Of a stretch of 64,000 nt of DNA, positions 1 to 11,972 are shown piece after piece. Position numbers and translations under genes: made by a program. A model generated the notes under the pieces. That model was not told the DNA's origin and searched no databases. It saw only the letters and a list, made by a program, of their open reading frames with translations. Every line of letters begins with the position of its first letter. Within the stretch, counting starts at the first letter, position 1. The stretch is taken from positions 137,171,004 through 137,235,003 of the forward strand of contig NC_055989.1 in NCBI RefSeq assembly GCF_018446385.1, given 5' to 3'. This stretch comes from Zingiber officinale. Taxonomy: Eukaryota > Streptophyta > Magnoliopsida > Zingiberales > Zingiberaceae.

Positions 1-1401
1 CGGATGAGCTTGCCATCTCGAAGAAGCAAAAAGATAGCAAGAATTCGAAGGAAGGGGAGCAAAGGAGGCAAAACAAGTTGGGAAGACCTTGTAAACGAAG
101 GGAGAAGACTCACTGAGAAGGAAACGGACGGAAAGGATCACCGGTGAGATGGTAGCCGCCGAAAAACAAGAACTGGATCGTCGGAGGTCACGGGAGAGGA
201 AGAGGCAGAAGGCAACGCGCAAGCGAATAGGCGGCGAAGGAAGGAGACGGAGGCTTTATACGGCTGAGGTCGGTCGGCCTCCGCCGTCGGATGCAGGTCA
301 CGGGAGACGAGGTCATCATCTGACCGTCCATTTCAAAGCAATCGGCGTCCCATCGTACGGATCATCATCGCCACGCAAGAGGAGCCACGTGGCGCTCTGT
401 CACCAGGCGCAATTAAGGCGCCCATACCGCGCATGCTTCGGCTTAATGAAGAGGATTTGCGTGATTTTCGAGAAGATTTAGACAAGCAAGCATCCACGTT
501 GAGCGACAAGACAACCAAAACGAAGAGCCGAGCGGCTAAGTTTGGCATAAGGGCCGAACGGCTCAAGGGATATTATAAGCAATGGTAAGGCGGCGACCGC
601 CCGCTCGGACACATAGTCCAGTCAGTCGGACTCACTGCCTCCTTCGACTAGACTTGAAGGGGAGGCAATTGATCCGGCGGTAAGAATGGGGGATCCACTT
701 CCTGAAGGGTCTCAGCTTGAGGACAGATGGAGGGCTGACTAAGCGGTTAATGGCCGCGCCGAGCAACTGAGTAGGTCCGAGCGGAACCAAAGATAACCCA
801 GTCATGGACCGGGGTTTCCGACGCCAAGGCAGGAGAACCGAATGGCCGATCGGGGCGTCTGCCCGGCTGGGACCGAAGGTCCGAGTGGGTGGTCCGTTCG
901 GCCAGGCTAAGGGCGAGGGTATGAAGGTTAGCCGAGCGGCCTATTCGTTCGGCTCAGGATATGGGGTGTCAGCAAGGGTATGTTTGATGATTACGTCGTA
1001 CCCAAGAGTGTACGATGGAGGATCTCGCCGTCACATCATGGAGAGGTTGATACAGTGGCGATATGGCCTTATGGGCGTCTTTCTGACAGACCCATACCTG
1101 GACATGATCCTTCTGACAGACCCTTACCTGGGCATGGTCGAAAGGAGGTGATTGCTTTGATTGGCGCACCCAGGCTCCTTCGAGAGGTCTATATAAGGTC
1201 TCCATTTCTTCACCGGAGGTACGCAAGTCTTCATCCGGAGGCCACCTTTTTGTTATTCCTCGCCTGACTTGAGCGTCGGAGGGCCGTCGCCGGGACACCC
1301 CTCCCGGCTCGGTTTTGCTGCAGGTTCGCCGGAGCACTCGAGGATCCAGCAGGGAGCACCACGTGCCCAGTGTCCGTTGACTCCTGGTTCGGACAGGATC
1401 A
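1..1401 (+). mobile_element. LTR-retrotransposon remnant, 3' end of an LTR at 1401
   Basis: GC-rich sequence containing GAGCGGC-type words like those in the Tat-type LTR at 57834-58722. Its last part reads like that LTR's downstream part: a TATA box (TCTATATAAGG, 1188-1198), then TGACTTGAGCGTCGGAGGGC near 1265, then a terminal GGACAGGATCA ending at 1401. These three match in order, so a related LTR ends at 1401. The start could not be fixed and may lie outside the window. A 30-bp unit is tandemly duplicated at 1081-1110 and 1111-1140, just upstream of the TATA box. The reading frames here are short and not conserved, and I do not treat them as genes. Confidence 0.6.
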
Positions 1402-1545
1402 TTATACATATCGGTTATTTATGAAATTCCTCTAAAGTTGACATGTTTCATTTGGATTTCAGCATTTTTTCTTTGATAACTTATATTCTTTTGGTTCTAC
1501 ATTTTACAGGAAACTTACAAAACTTTGATTCTTTATATCCAATCC

Positions 1546-1962
1546 ATGGTAATCATTTCATTTAAGTTCTAATATATTGTCTTTATAAGATTCTAAATGT
1601 TGTTTTAAATGTAGGGAAAAACATATGTTGTATTTGTTGGACGCGAACCGGGAATTTATGAAACATGGGTAGAAGCTTCTGATCATGTTATTCTCTTTAA
1701 GGGCGCTATATACAAATCTTTCAAAAGTAGAGAGGAGGCAGAAAAAGCTTTTGAGGCATACTTAGATAAAAAATCTGCACCAACTTCCTTTGCACCAAGT
1801 CAAAATGAAATATCATGTGCAACTTCAAGTTCAAGGTCAAGTTCAAATTTAGAGAGAAAACTTTCAAAAGCTGACAAAATTATTAAGTTGAAAGATGCAT
1901 TGAAAGAGCTAGAACGTCAGTTGGATTCTCTTATGATCAGTGATGATAATGATGATGATTAG
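1546..1962 (+). CDS. Small protein with a viroplasmin / RNase H1 N-terminal-like domain (two exons)
   Basis: The main exon is 1615-1962: 115 codons open from a splice acceptor (TGTAG at 1610-1614) to a TAG at 1960. An ATG at 1546-1548 directly followed by GT gives a 3-nt coding first exon and a 66-bp intron, so the protein would begin Met-Gly-Lys-Thr-Tyr. Residues about 3-51 have the pattern of the Cauli_VI / RNase H1 N-terminal fold (Pfam PF01693): a YVVFVGREPGIY core, then W, then FKGAIYKSF and an EEAEKAFEAYL helix. The rest is Ser-rich, then a charged predicted coiled coil (about residues 82-107) and an acidic DDNDDD end. No RNase H catalytic domain follows. This domain binds RNA/DNA hybrid or dsRNA in relatives. 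Whether this copy is a host gene or a transposon-derived fragment is open. The first exon is inferred. Confidence 0.55.
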
Positions 1963-2398
1963 GCATGTTGTTTCAAGTTGTTATATGAATTGAATTTCAA
2001 ACACTAATTTTATTTTGAGTAGTTGCAAGTGTTGTATCAAAATTAAAATGATCATGATGTGATTTGTTGCTTGAATTGGAGTTGCTATGCACCTTGAGAA
2101 TTAATGATTTGCATCAAAATATTGTTAATGCTAATAGTTTTTGCAAGAACAATCTATATGTTTGCTTGATGGTTATAATCATGAACTGATATTATAAGAA
2201 AATTGTATATTGAAGAGACATGTATTTTAAATGGTTCTCTATTCATCATTATGAGAAGATGATGTAATAGCATTGCAACATATGAGAAATCCATCGACTG
2301 AAGAAAGCTACATAGGGCTAGGATCGGGATAATACCATCTATTGTATTAAAAAATGTATGAAAATAATGGCATAGCAAAAAGGCCAGGTGGATTGGAA

Positions 2399-5300
2399 GA
2401 CGAAGCTGCAAATCTGGTGATATTGACCAGGCCATGAAGTTCTTCAGGAGCATGGATCTGTCAGTGGTGCCAGCCAACACTGTTATTTATCACATCCTCG
2501 TTGATTCTTATTGTAAGAATCAAAAAGTTTATGCCTCAATAGACCTCTTCAACGTGATCCAAAAACAATATATATTGCCCAACGCCAGTATCTACACCTC
2601 CATTTTCAAGGGTCTTGAGGATCATAACATGTCTGATAATGTAAAAATACCGGAAAAATGGCGAATAAAGATAAGGGAATTTTTCTGAATTTTTGGAAAT
2701 TTTTCGGAAATTTTTCGGAGCTCATATGGATGAGTTTACGGGGATAAAAATGGGGCCCGGGAAAGCATGTTTAGGTTACCCCATTTTAGTGAGGAAATGT
2801 TTGTTTTCTAAATTCTTTTTCTTTTTTATTTCTTTTTCTTTATTTCTTTTATTCTTTTTCGTTCACTTCCTCACCGAAACAAAACCCCCCGACGCCGATT
2901 TTTCCCCTCATTCACCTTCTTTGCCTAACGGCCGGCCGTGGCAGTTTCTTCTCCTTCCCTTTTTGTTCCTCACTTCCTCCTGAGCCGCACTCGACGCCTT
3001 CTTCTTCCTCTTTCCCCAAGCGTCGACGACGAATCTGCCACCGCCGTCCACTGCGGAATCACACCCGATAGCGCCGACGCCGCCTCCAGATTCCTCTCCC
3101 CTCCTCTGGTCCGACGAGACATCGCCAACCCCTCTTCTGTGCTGGTGCCCTAGCCATCTCCACACGATCGCCTGATTTCCTTTGTCTTTGCTTGGATTTG
3201 CATCTGGCCAAGAGCAATGAATCAGACCCTAGTTCTTCCTTGGCGTGCCCTAGATTTTTGGGTTCACAACCACCGCCCCTCTCCGATCTCCTCTGTGCCA
3301 GCCACCAGGTCCGACCCAGCACTGGCCGCCGGCTGATTTCCTGTGCCCTAGTCGCCGCTGTGAGGTTTGAGCCGACCAACAGATTCACTGCCGCCACCGT
3401 CGGCCAAGTTCCCTCTCCCGTGCTGCTGATCTGGAGCGACTGCTGCCATGCTTCTGTTTTGTGTGCCGCTGGGAGTCGAGAGCTCGAGAAGGCGACGAAG
3501 GGCAGCAGTGATAAGGCATTGGGATTTAAGGTAAGGGTTTAAGGTTTGGTTTCGATTTTGTGCTCTGATTCTTGTTGTGTTGTGAGCAGCACTTGTGTTG
3601 GGTGGAAGATCATGCTAACAAAGGATAGTGGTCTTTAATTGTAGATTCATTTCGCTGGTAGTGTATCGGGGTTCCACGGCAGCTTTGATTTTTCCAGCCA
3701 TAATTTCCAGCAACATCCTTGCTGTGAGAAGTGAGGTAAGGAATAGGGTTTTAATCAAGTTATCGATGATTGATAGATAGGTTAATAACTAACGTTAACC
3801 TAAGTACATGTGTTTTTGAAATTAGGGTTTTGCCCTAATTTAGGGTTAAAGAATTTATTTAGCTATTTATAGGAATTTAGCTAAATAATCGTATATCTAT
3901 TGGATACAGGACTTTGACGCGAGACGAGTATCTCGATGTCGGATTTGGACATTCCTATTGGAGGCGGGTACTTCTGACTTTATGTCGTTTGATATGCATA
4001 GTAGTAATTTAACAAATTGCAATAATTATGTTTCTTATCTGTTTCGGTTAGTCACTACCCGATACTTGTTACATGCTTGGTTGATATTTGTTTTGCATCT
4101 CATGTTATTTCTTACCTGCTTATACATGCTTATAGGGGTAGTGATACACCATGCTTCACCATGTTCAGGACCTAGGTTTTATACCTTATCTTATCTGTGT
4201 ACCTTTGATTTGATTCATTGACCTAAGGTGCACATTCTATATACATATGGTTTAGCTCAGGATATTTCCATGGTTAGTGTCATGCACCATTCGCATGATT
4301 GCATGCTGTGCGATAGTCCACTCCATTATTGTTGAGCACATCGCCAGTTACATGGATATGCACACACCACCACTCATGGGTTAGTGGTCGATTCAGGCAG
4401 AGTGTGTTGCAGCAGGGACTCTATTTGGCTTCGTTGGTCTGCTCATGGGTAGTGTGACGCAGCATGGTAGTCGGCAGAGATTCCTCCCCGTCATCGTGTA
4501 CCGGGAGATGAGAGCATTGCGCTCCCCCATTTATGATTTAGGGTAGGAGGATAGGTGTACTCCGACAGCATCCCGTCCACTCGGTCACTCATCAGGAGCA
4601 GTGACGACAGAGTGCACGGTTGTCACAGCCCTACCCACTCTGTCTCACTATTGTATGTGAGATGGTTGACTGGTGTCAGGGGTGACCGGGACGCATCATT
4701 GGCATCATACACATTGATGCATTTATTTCTTGTGATTGTGTTTGATGCATTTATTTGCTGCATTTTGGTTGGATGGCCATGCTTGACATGCATACAGGAT
4801 TTCTATACCTCTCGGACTGTTTATCCTTGTACCAGGTCCTGGTTAGTACAATATTCTCCTGTTTATTTCTGTTTGCATTTACCTTTATTACGTCAGGAGA
4901 CTGTACGCATGATTAGTGCTAGATGTTATTTCCTTACTATGTATATCAGTTGTTACCCGCTGAGGAGTTGACTCACCCCGTAGATATTTACTATTTTCAG
5001 GTTGATGTTGTCACGAGAGAGTTCCAATTGCTAGTCCCCTGCAGACCACGAGAATATTGTTGGTCTTTTGGTCTTCTTACTTAGTTTATGCTAAACTTGT
5101 TCTGTTTGATGGTATGGACATTGTATGGATTTTGTGATGTCGATGGATTTGGTTTGGATTTATTTTTACTACATGTCTGCCTAGATGGCAGAAGAGGTAA
5201 GTTGATTTCATCGTCGATTTTGAGCTTTATGGGTGTAGTTGAGTAGGGTTGATTTTGAGTCATATTATCACTATTTCAGTTTGTTAAATTATTAACTACG

Positions 5301-5789
5301 TGGGTGATTGTTTGTTTATTATTGTTATTATTCCAGCCGCTTGTGGCTGAGGTATATGGTGATGTATTAAAGTTTCATATTGTCCGCCGTACAGGGGAGA
5401 TGCTGTCGAAATTTTTTCGGACAGGGACTCCCCCGGGGCGTGACTCTCACTTGGCTACCAGGATTCATAAACTCTAGTACTTAAGCCTGGAGGTTTAGAG
5501 TTCGAATCCTGGGGGAGGCAAAAATCCACTGCCAGGGGTGGAAACTCCTAGTGAGTAATGGCACGGCCAAAGGGTCGTCGGTCGATGACATGAGAGGTCG
5601 CCAAATGGGCCGACGACATAAGGGCCGTCAGTGGGCCGCCATAAGGGCCGCCCAAGAGGCCAAAGGGCCGGGTCGTTACAGATAAAGCTTTCGAGCTTAT
5701 GAAAGAGACGAGTTCACAGGGATGCAAACCAAACTGTGACAATGGATGTTCTTACACAATGGTTAACTGCTATCAGTGAGACTGACTGA
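2399..5789 (+). pseudogene. Pentatricopeptide-repeat (PPR) pseudogene, split by a solo LTR
   Basis: The PPR-like coding stretch 2399-2639 includes IDQAMKFFRSM, TVIYHILVDSYCKN and ASIYTSIFKGL, spaced like tandem 35-residue PPR units. It stops making PPR sense at 2640 and resumes at 5681 with DKAFELMKE, then QGCKPN. The two halves join in frame across one copy of GATAA once the 2640-5680 insertion is removed. After GCKPN a one-base shift near 5731-5737 moves the frame. The shifted frame continues VTMDVLTQWLTAISE and meets TGA at 5787. PPR proteins normally act in organelle RNA processing. This copy lacks its N-terminal repeats and is interrupted and frameshifted, so it is dead. The left edge of homology is approximate. 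Confidence 0.75.
2640..5680. mobile_element. Solo LTR, 3041 bp, with 5-bp target-site duplication GATAA
   Basis: Begins TGTAA (2640) and ends TTACA (5680), perfectly inverted ends. It is flanked by GATAA at 2635-2639 and again at 5681-5685. It lies inside the PPR reading frame, which is restored in phase when it is removed. There is no internal coding domain. The open frames inside it (near 2693-3540, 3958-4221 and 4555-4971) are not conserved. The opening TGTAAAAATACCGG and the GC-rich close ending GGGTCGTTACA resemble Del/Tekay-type gypsy LTRs from memory, so the lineage is an inference. A tRNA-like box B (GAGTTCGAATCC) sits near 5500. Confidence 0.88.
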
Positions 5790-5829
5790 GACTATTTGTG
5801 CAACAAATGACATCTTCCACTACCTGGTC

Positions 5830-6404
5830 GTCACATGAGTCGCAGTTGAAGTCCAGAATTTGGACTTCCTTCTGGTGCAGATTTGCTCACCCCCAAAAGA
5901 TTAACCAAAGCCAAAACTTTCACTGTAGGTGTTGCGATTGGAATCCACCCTGCTCTATGCCCACCTGCCCAAAATAAGAGGCTGCAGATAGGCAGATTTG
6001 GTAGTGAACTTTCCATTATCGCTCCATCTCCAAGTGATTTCCAAAGATAACTCCTCAGAAAGTGCAGCTTTACCCAACTGATTGGTCGCACAAAATGCAA
6101 CCCAAAAGTTGTGGTTGAGATGTAGGTGTCTTAGCTTAACACCTTGATTTGGACAAAGGGAAAGGAGATTATGGAACTCCAATTCAAGCAGTTCTCCACG
6201 AACCCATCTTCTATGTTTTCGAAACATATGATCATGTGGCTGGCTTCTAACAGAGAGCACTACACTCCCATGATTTTTCTGGAAAGCAGTCTTTTGAGAC
6301 CACCCAAGATCCAAGCAGCCGAACACTCGGTGCAGAAGCCCCCACCATTGGCTTAGCTGGGCTAAATTAGGTTCTTTAAGACTCAATACACTTAGTCCTC
6401 CCAT
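5830..6404 (-). pseudogene. LINE (non-LTR retrotransposon) reverse-transcriptase 3' remnant
   Basis: Minus-strand translation from about 6404 down to 5830 shows the tail of a plant LINE RT ORF. The clearest part is WRWSDNGKFTTKSAYLQ, the start of the zf-RVT region that follows the RT core in plant L1-type elements. Two overlapping reading frames are needed to read it, so it is frameshifted. No RT catalytic motif, endonuclease or poly(A) tail is present. It directly follows the PPR pseudogene. Confidence 0.6.
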
Positions 6405-8053
6405 GGACGAAGGCCAGCAAACTATAAAGAATTTTTCTTTCTCTTCTTGTGATCTTGAGTTATTTTAATTCCTTTAGGATGTAGCTAATTATCAATTATT
6501 GTTGTCATTTTTTAGTTGATTGCTTCCACCCACTATATTCAATAGGTTAGGTAGGTAGGATTGATCATCTACTCACAATAAATAAATAAAAGAAAATAAA
6601 TTTAATATAAAAAGAAATAGATAAATACCATAGAATACTAATTATGATTTGATATTTAATATAATCAACAGACTTTGTATCACTAAACATCTCTTCATGG
6701 ATCCATTCACTTTAATATAATCCTCAGATAAATACCCACTATATATCGAGCGCTGTAGGTATGATCTGCGTGGAAATCGAACCTGATTGCTTGGGAAAGC
6801 ACTTGCTTGTTTACCATCACGCTGTAGAAGATGTTCTAGCCTGTTTGATTGATCAATATCACCAAATATAATTAGTAGAACAAGACATGCATCTTGCTAA
6901 AAAAAGTAGGTCTGCTGCTAGCTTCTCCCTTGCTGCAACAAATGACTGCATATATCTTAGATCTTATTTTCATCTTATATGACCAAATAAAAAAATAGAT
7001 ATTTTTGCAAGAACAAACATCTTCATTTGTTGGTTCTATTTCTGATATACGATATTGTCAATGGGACTTGCAAATGCTAACAGGACTTGCAAATGCTAAC
7101 AAAGCAGCTAACAAAGCAACTGAAGAAGCATAACAAAGCAGAGACCTGACAAAGCAACAAAGCTACGATATTGTCAATGGGACTATAACATGAAAATAAA
7201 ATATAAGAAACTGAAGAAGCATAACAAAGCAACATATATGCTTTGAGACATGGACAAAGCAGAGACCAATAAAAATATGAAGCAGATATCAACAAAAATA
7301 TGGACGAAGCAGAGACCAACAAAAATATGGACAAAGCAGAGACTTTTTGTTGTTAATGTACTAGTCTCAAAATAAATTTGCAATGACTGACAACAGATGG
7401 ATCTTGTTTAAACAAATACGAAAATACTTAAAGAGTTCACAATAGCATACTCAAATGTAAAAAGTATGAAACTTGTTTAAACAGTTACAGAAATGCTTAA
7501 AGAGTTCAAAACAGCCTGCTGAAATATGAAACGTATGAAACTGTTCAAATGTCTCTCCACGCACTAGGTCTGGTACGTCATCATCTTCTCCACCTTAGGT
7601 AATGCAGCTTTAGATTTAGGTGTTACACCTCAATCAGTCAACCATTAATTTATGTTTCCGCATCACCAACTCAATCAAGAGGAAAAACATAAGCTAAATA
7701 TTGCCAAATATTTAATCCTTGTAAAAAAAAATATTGGACAAACCAATTGTAGAATGATGTCTACCTGCATTGCTGTTAGATCAAATGCATTGAGATTTAG
7801 AGGACCCATTGAATTATTTGCTAACGAATATTGGTAAAACCTACAATAATAAAGACAATTATTAATTTTAATATCTCAATCAATCAACCACTAACTTTAA
7901 ATTAAACTTTGATAGTACTTGCCTGCTATAGATGCCAATTCTTCTTCATATGTGTCATCATCGTTGTTATGATGATTATCCAAAGTTGATCTGACAATCA
8001 ACACCATGTCAAATGTACACATTTAATAAAAGATATTGATTTTGCAAATAAAA
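6405..8053. other. AT-rich spacer with a SINE-like segment and short repeats
   Basis: No gene is supported here. A candidate tRNA-derived SINE lies on the minus strand at about 6720-6835: box A-like GATGGTAAACAAGC (minus sense) about 30 bp upstream of box B-like GGTTCGATTTCC. Short words recur at 7067-7340: TTGCAAATGCTAAC twice in tandem, and AAGCAGAGACCAA / GGACAAAGCAGAGAC several times. 7900-8050 may hold 3' sequence of the FAR1-like gene to the right. Nothing else was recognised. Confidence 0.4.
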
Positions 8054-10246
8054 TTAGCATACAAATGGAGAATTAATCGACACATACCCTTGCTGTAAAA
8101 TAGGACAATTGCGCTTGTCATGTGACACACCTCGATGCCCACATCCACGACATAACCGGGACTTTGAGGTTGACTTCTCTTTTGATGATTTCAATTTGTT
8201 CCCACATCCCTTTGTTCTTACTAAAGAAGGATCAATAATATTAGGGGACTCATCCATAGATTTCTTCCTTTGACCTCTATTGTCACATTTTTTACTAATG
8301 TTCATCTCTTGAATTTTACTGTAAATATAATCCAATTGCTCATCCAAGAAGTTTATCCCCTCATCAGTCAAAGATGCATCATCAATTAATACTGAAGCTT
8401 TATAAGATAACCTTGAGTGTCTTGACATCAAAACCCTAACTGGATCATCAATAAAATTTTGCACCCCCAAAGTATATATTGCTCCAACCTTTGTATCTCG
8501 TGTCCATCGTTTGAGTATATACTTATCAGGCAAATGAAACACTTGGTTGATACGAAAAAAAGCTAACATATGCCTGCATAGAATGCCATCAAACTCAAAT
8601 TTCCTACAGCTACAGGATATGCTATCCCTCTGTTTGTCATGCGTGAGCACCCTTGGTTTAGAGGAAGAACAACTTTGGAAATTCATCACATGATAAACCA
8701 CTGAGTCAACTCCCATAGATACTTGTTGAACATAATAACCATGACTCTCACTCATTTCACTTTGAAACTCCACCCATTTCTTTTTCGTATACAACTTAAC
8801 TATTTGAGTTTCCATTGGCCAGTTTGTCTTAATCTTAGGATGCTCATTCATATCAATATGATCTGTAACTAACTCATTGTGTCTTTGGTGTCTCAGTGCC
8901 CTATTGAAACGGGTGATAAAGTCCATCAATGAATTTTTATTTGAAACATATCTCTTGAAAAATGCATGGGAGCCTTCAGATCTCTGACTACTTGACATTC
9001 CAGCACAAAATACATGGCTAAAATAAGATGGCACCCACTTATGTCGCAATTCATACATCAAAGATAACCAATCATTTTTCTCTAAGTTAGCACACTTGAT
9101 AACCTCTTGCCATGAATTCTCAAATTCATCAGGTGTAGTAGAATTTCTAATAACATTATTTATACTTTGATAGTAGTCACGAAAAGTCAAAGGATGCAAT
9201 TTTTATGGAAATTTGTTCAGTATGTGTCATAAACAATATTGGTGCACTGTTTGAGGAAAAACTTGGGCAATGGCTTTTGTCATAGCAGGATCCTGATCAG
9301 TGATGATCACATTTGGTGCACCTTTAGGCATGGCTTCTATGAACTTGTTAAGCAGCCACACAAAAGATTCAGTTTTCTCATCACTTATAAAGCCACAACC
9401 AAAAATAATTGTCTGGTGATGATGATTCACTCCTACAAATGGTGCAAAAATCAGCCCATATTTGTTGGTGTTATATGTTGTATCAAATACAACCACATCA
9501 CCGAATACACTATATGCCGTTCTTGATACATGATCTGCCCAAAAACATCTACTGAATCTGTTATCTGAATCAGTAAGGTATTCAAAGAAAAAAGCTGGAT
9601 TTTTCTCTTTTTCAGATGCAAATAGCTCGATTAGTGTTTCAGCATCGATACCCTTTTGTTCATCCCTTAGCTCTTTCTCAAAATTTCTGATATCTCTTTC
9701 TGTGCAACCTACTTGCTCGAGCCCTCCATGTTCTATCTCCAATAATCTCATTTGTTGGCAAGTTGGCACATTGGCCTCTGAAAACTGTTGAGTCAATGCT
9801 TTTTTTGCTACTGAAACATGACGATGTGAGCGTAACAAATGCACCTTTGAAGGAGTCGATAGTGGATGATTATGACCTTCCGTGAAATTAGTGACAACCC
9901 ATGCAGATCCAGTTTGTTTCTTGACAAGTGAAATCTTTGACTTACAACCAGTTCTAACTTCACCACGTGTTCTTTCCCTTGTACGTTGATCACCCTTTGC
10001 TTGTTTATTCCGTTGATCATCCGTATGCCCTTCTTTAAAGCATACAAATGTTTTCCACACAACCTCATTTGTTATCTTATTTTTCTTGCTACTATTTATC
10101 CTTGCACTAAATCCAGATTCGCGTGCATATTGGTTATAGAATGAAAATGCCTCATCTATTGATGAGAATTCCATCCCATATTTTAGCTTTCGATCATCTG
10201 CAACTTGAGGAATGTATAACTGATCTTCACCATGATTTTCACCCAT
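8054..10246 (-). pseudogene. FAR1-related / MULE transposase, two in-frame nonsense codons
   Basis: One frame of 731 codons read from ATG at 10246 to a stop at 8054. Residues about 35-130 form a FAR1 DNA-binding domain (FYNQYARESGFSAR; WVVTNFTEGHNHPL). About 225-340 is a MULE/DDE transposase core (VVFDTTYNTNKYGL; GCGFISDEKTESFVWLL; ITDQDPAM). RSEGSHAFFKRYV is near residue 415, and a SWIM zinc finger (CSCRKFEFDGILCRH) is near 546-560. A C-terminal CxxCGHRGVSHDKRNC knuckle follows. This is full length for the family. The frame carries TGA (9227-9229) where relatives have Trp and TAA (9203-9205) where Glu is expected. The halves are in the same frame, so it is a single gene with two point nonsense mutations. 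It may be a Mutator-type element or a domesticated FRS gene. No terminal inverted repeats were found. Confidence 0.85.
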
Positions 10247-10336
10247 TGCTAATAAATTCCAGATGTAGATGAAATGAAATTCTGCATATTATTATCAAAT
10301 AAACAGAAAAAACATTGTAAATGTATACTTCAAGCT

Positions 10337-10632
10337 CATGCAACCAGGACAAAAACACACAGATATAACTTATGAAATCCATAAAAACAGAACACTCTGA
10401 TGTGCATATTTTTTTGACTGTCAAGTTGCTAAACAAATAGAAGACAAGATCTGGATCCTACTCTTATAAGGTGCAAGGATTTGCAATATGGCTATCACTC
10501 ATATTTTTATAAATCTCTAAACATGCTATTTAGATAGTTATAAACTGCTGGGTCTCTAAACATGCTATTCACACATGCAACCAGGACAAAAACACACAGA
10601 TATAACTTATGAAATCCATAAAAACAGAACAC
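10337..10632. repeat. 59-bp direct repeat upstream of the FAR1-like gene
   Basis: 10337-10395 and 10574-10632 are identical over 59 bp (beginning CATGCAACCAGGACAAAAAC), 237 bp apart. They lie 5' of the minus-strand FAR1-like gene, in its presumed leader or promoter. A second word, CATGAATTGGAA, also occurs twice (10632-10690). Confidence 0.85.
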
Positions 10633-10799
10633 ATGAATTGGAAAACATTTACAGAAGGGCATCGTAGTCAAGGGGAAAATCATGAATTGGAACAGGTCCT
10701 TGTTTCTTCAAAAACATAGATGAAAAAATCAAGCATTCGAGATCACAGAGATGAACAAAGCTCATTTCGGCTTACAGAGAGGGGTTGGCGCATAGACGC

Positions 10800-11110
10800 G
10801 AGGCGGTGAGGGGCACGAGATGGAAGCTGAGTGGTTTGCCGAGAGAGATCGCGCGAGGCGGCGTGGGGCACGCTCTGGAAGCTTCGTGCCCTAGCTTCGC
10901 TTCGGAGGGTTGCCGAGAGAGATCGCGCGAGGAGGCGAGGGGCACGATCTGGAAGCTTCGTGCCCTAGCAGAAGCTTCGACGGGTTGCCGAGACGAACCG
11001 AGGGGCACGATCTGGAAGCTTCGTGCCCTAGCTTCGCTTCGGAGGAGTTGCGACCGAGGGGAGGTGAGCGGCGCGAGGAGGAAGGAAGTCGAGTGGCGTG
11101 CCCTAGCTTC
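10800..11110. repeat. GC-rich tandem repeats containing TGGAAGCTTCGTGCCCTAGC
   Basis: About four imperfect units of 65-75 bp. Each carries GGGCACG.TCTGGAAGCTTCGTGCCCTAGC, usually followed by TTGCCGAGA and GATCGCGCGAGG. GGGCACGA and TCGTGCCC within each unit are complementary, so every unit can form a short hairpin around CTGGAAGC. Open frames exist on both strands but only because the units are GC-rich and repetitive. The array may belong to the 5' end of the FAR1-like transcription unit. Confidence 0.75.
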
Positions 11111-11285
11111 ATCTATACTGTTTGTGCGAAGAGAGCTTAGCGTGGATGAGCTGAGCTTTTGTTAAAAAGAAATCCATATTAAAGAAATTATTTTTTGCCA
11201 CGTATGCAATGCCAGCAAACAAATCGCGCACATGCGCGTTTCTTAAGTCCCGCAGGCTAACAGCATTGTATATATATATATAGAT

Positions 11286-11880
11286 TTGTTAAAATACGGA
11301 CACGAGCATGCGGACTCGTCCGCGACCCACAGCATCCTCATTCTCCTCTCTGTTCGTCGTGTGCCAATCGTGCCAGCATCGCCTCCTCATCTCTGGCCGG
11401 CCGGCCGACACCCACCAGTCGCCCCGCCTCCTCGCATCCGGCCGCCCACCCGCCGAACACCCGCCGGCAGCCAGAATCCCAGCCGAAATCTGGCCGCGAT
11501 TGCGGTCGCTAGCATAGTGGCCAGATCGCGACCGGATTTCGGCCAAATTCCGATTGAAATCCGACCGCGAATCGGCTGGGGTCTGGCAGCGACCGGATTT
11601 CGACCGCGATGGCGCCGGAATCCGGCCGCGATTTCGCTGGAATCTGGTGCGATCGCGTTCGGTGGGCAGGCGGCAGCAGCCGGAATCCATGCCGCGATCC
11701 CCGACGAGTTCATCCTTGGACTATAGTGTGGGTGGGTCCAGGTGGTCGGCGGGTGGCCGGCACGCGGTGAGCATTGCGGCGAGAACTCGAGAACGAACAC
11801 TGTGGCGAACGAAAAATAAGAAGCGATATTAAAAAATTTTAAAAAAAAAATACGTGGATTTTTAGTCCGTAGCAATCCGT
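11286..11880. other. GC-rich repeat segment, possible non-autonomous transposon
   Basis: Overlapping open frames on both strands come from CGGCCG- and CGATTTCGG-rich sequence and are not credible genes. The edges resemble each other in inverted orientation (AAAATACGGACACG near 11290; reverse complement of the right edge reads TTTTACGGATTGCTACGGAC near 11880). This hints at a DNA element, but no target duplication was found. Confidence 0.3.
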
Positions 11881-11902
11881 AAAATAAGGTCCGTAGCAGA
11901 AC

Positions 11903-11905
<3 letters not shown>

Positions 11906-11970
<65 letters not shown>
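11906..11970. repeat. Compound microsatellite (TC)n(AT)n
   Basis: About 18 TC units followed by about 14 AT units without interruption. Confidence 0.95.

Positions 11971-11972
<2 letters not shown>

Noticed and set aside
5445..5530. tRNA gene or independent SINE near 5500
   Set aside because: Only box B is convincing, and the segment lies within the LTR bounded by TGTAA/TTACA and GATAA, so no separate insertion is supported.
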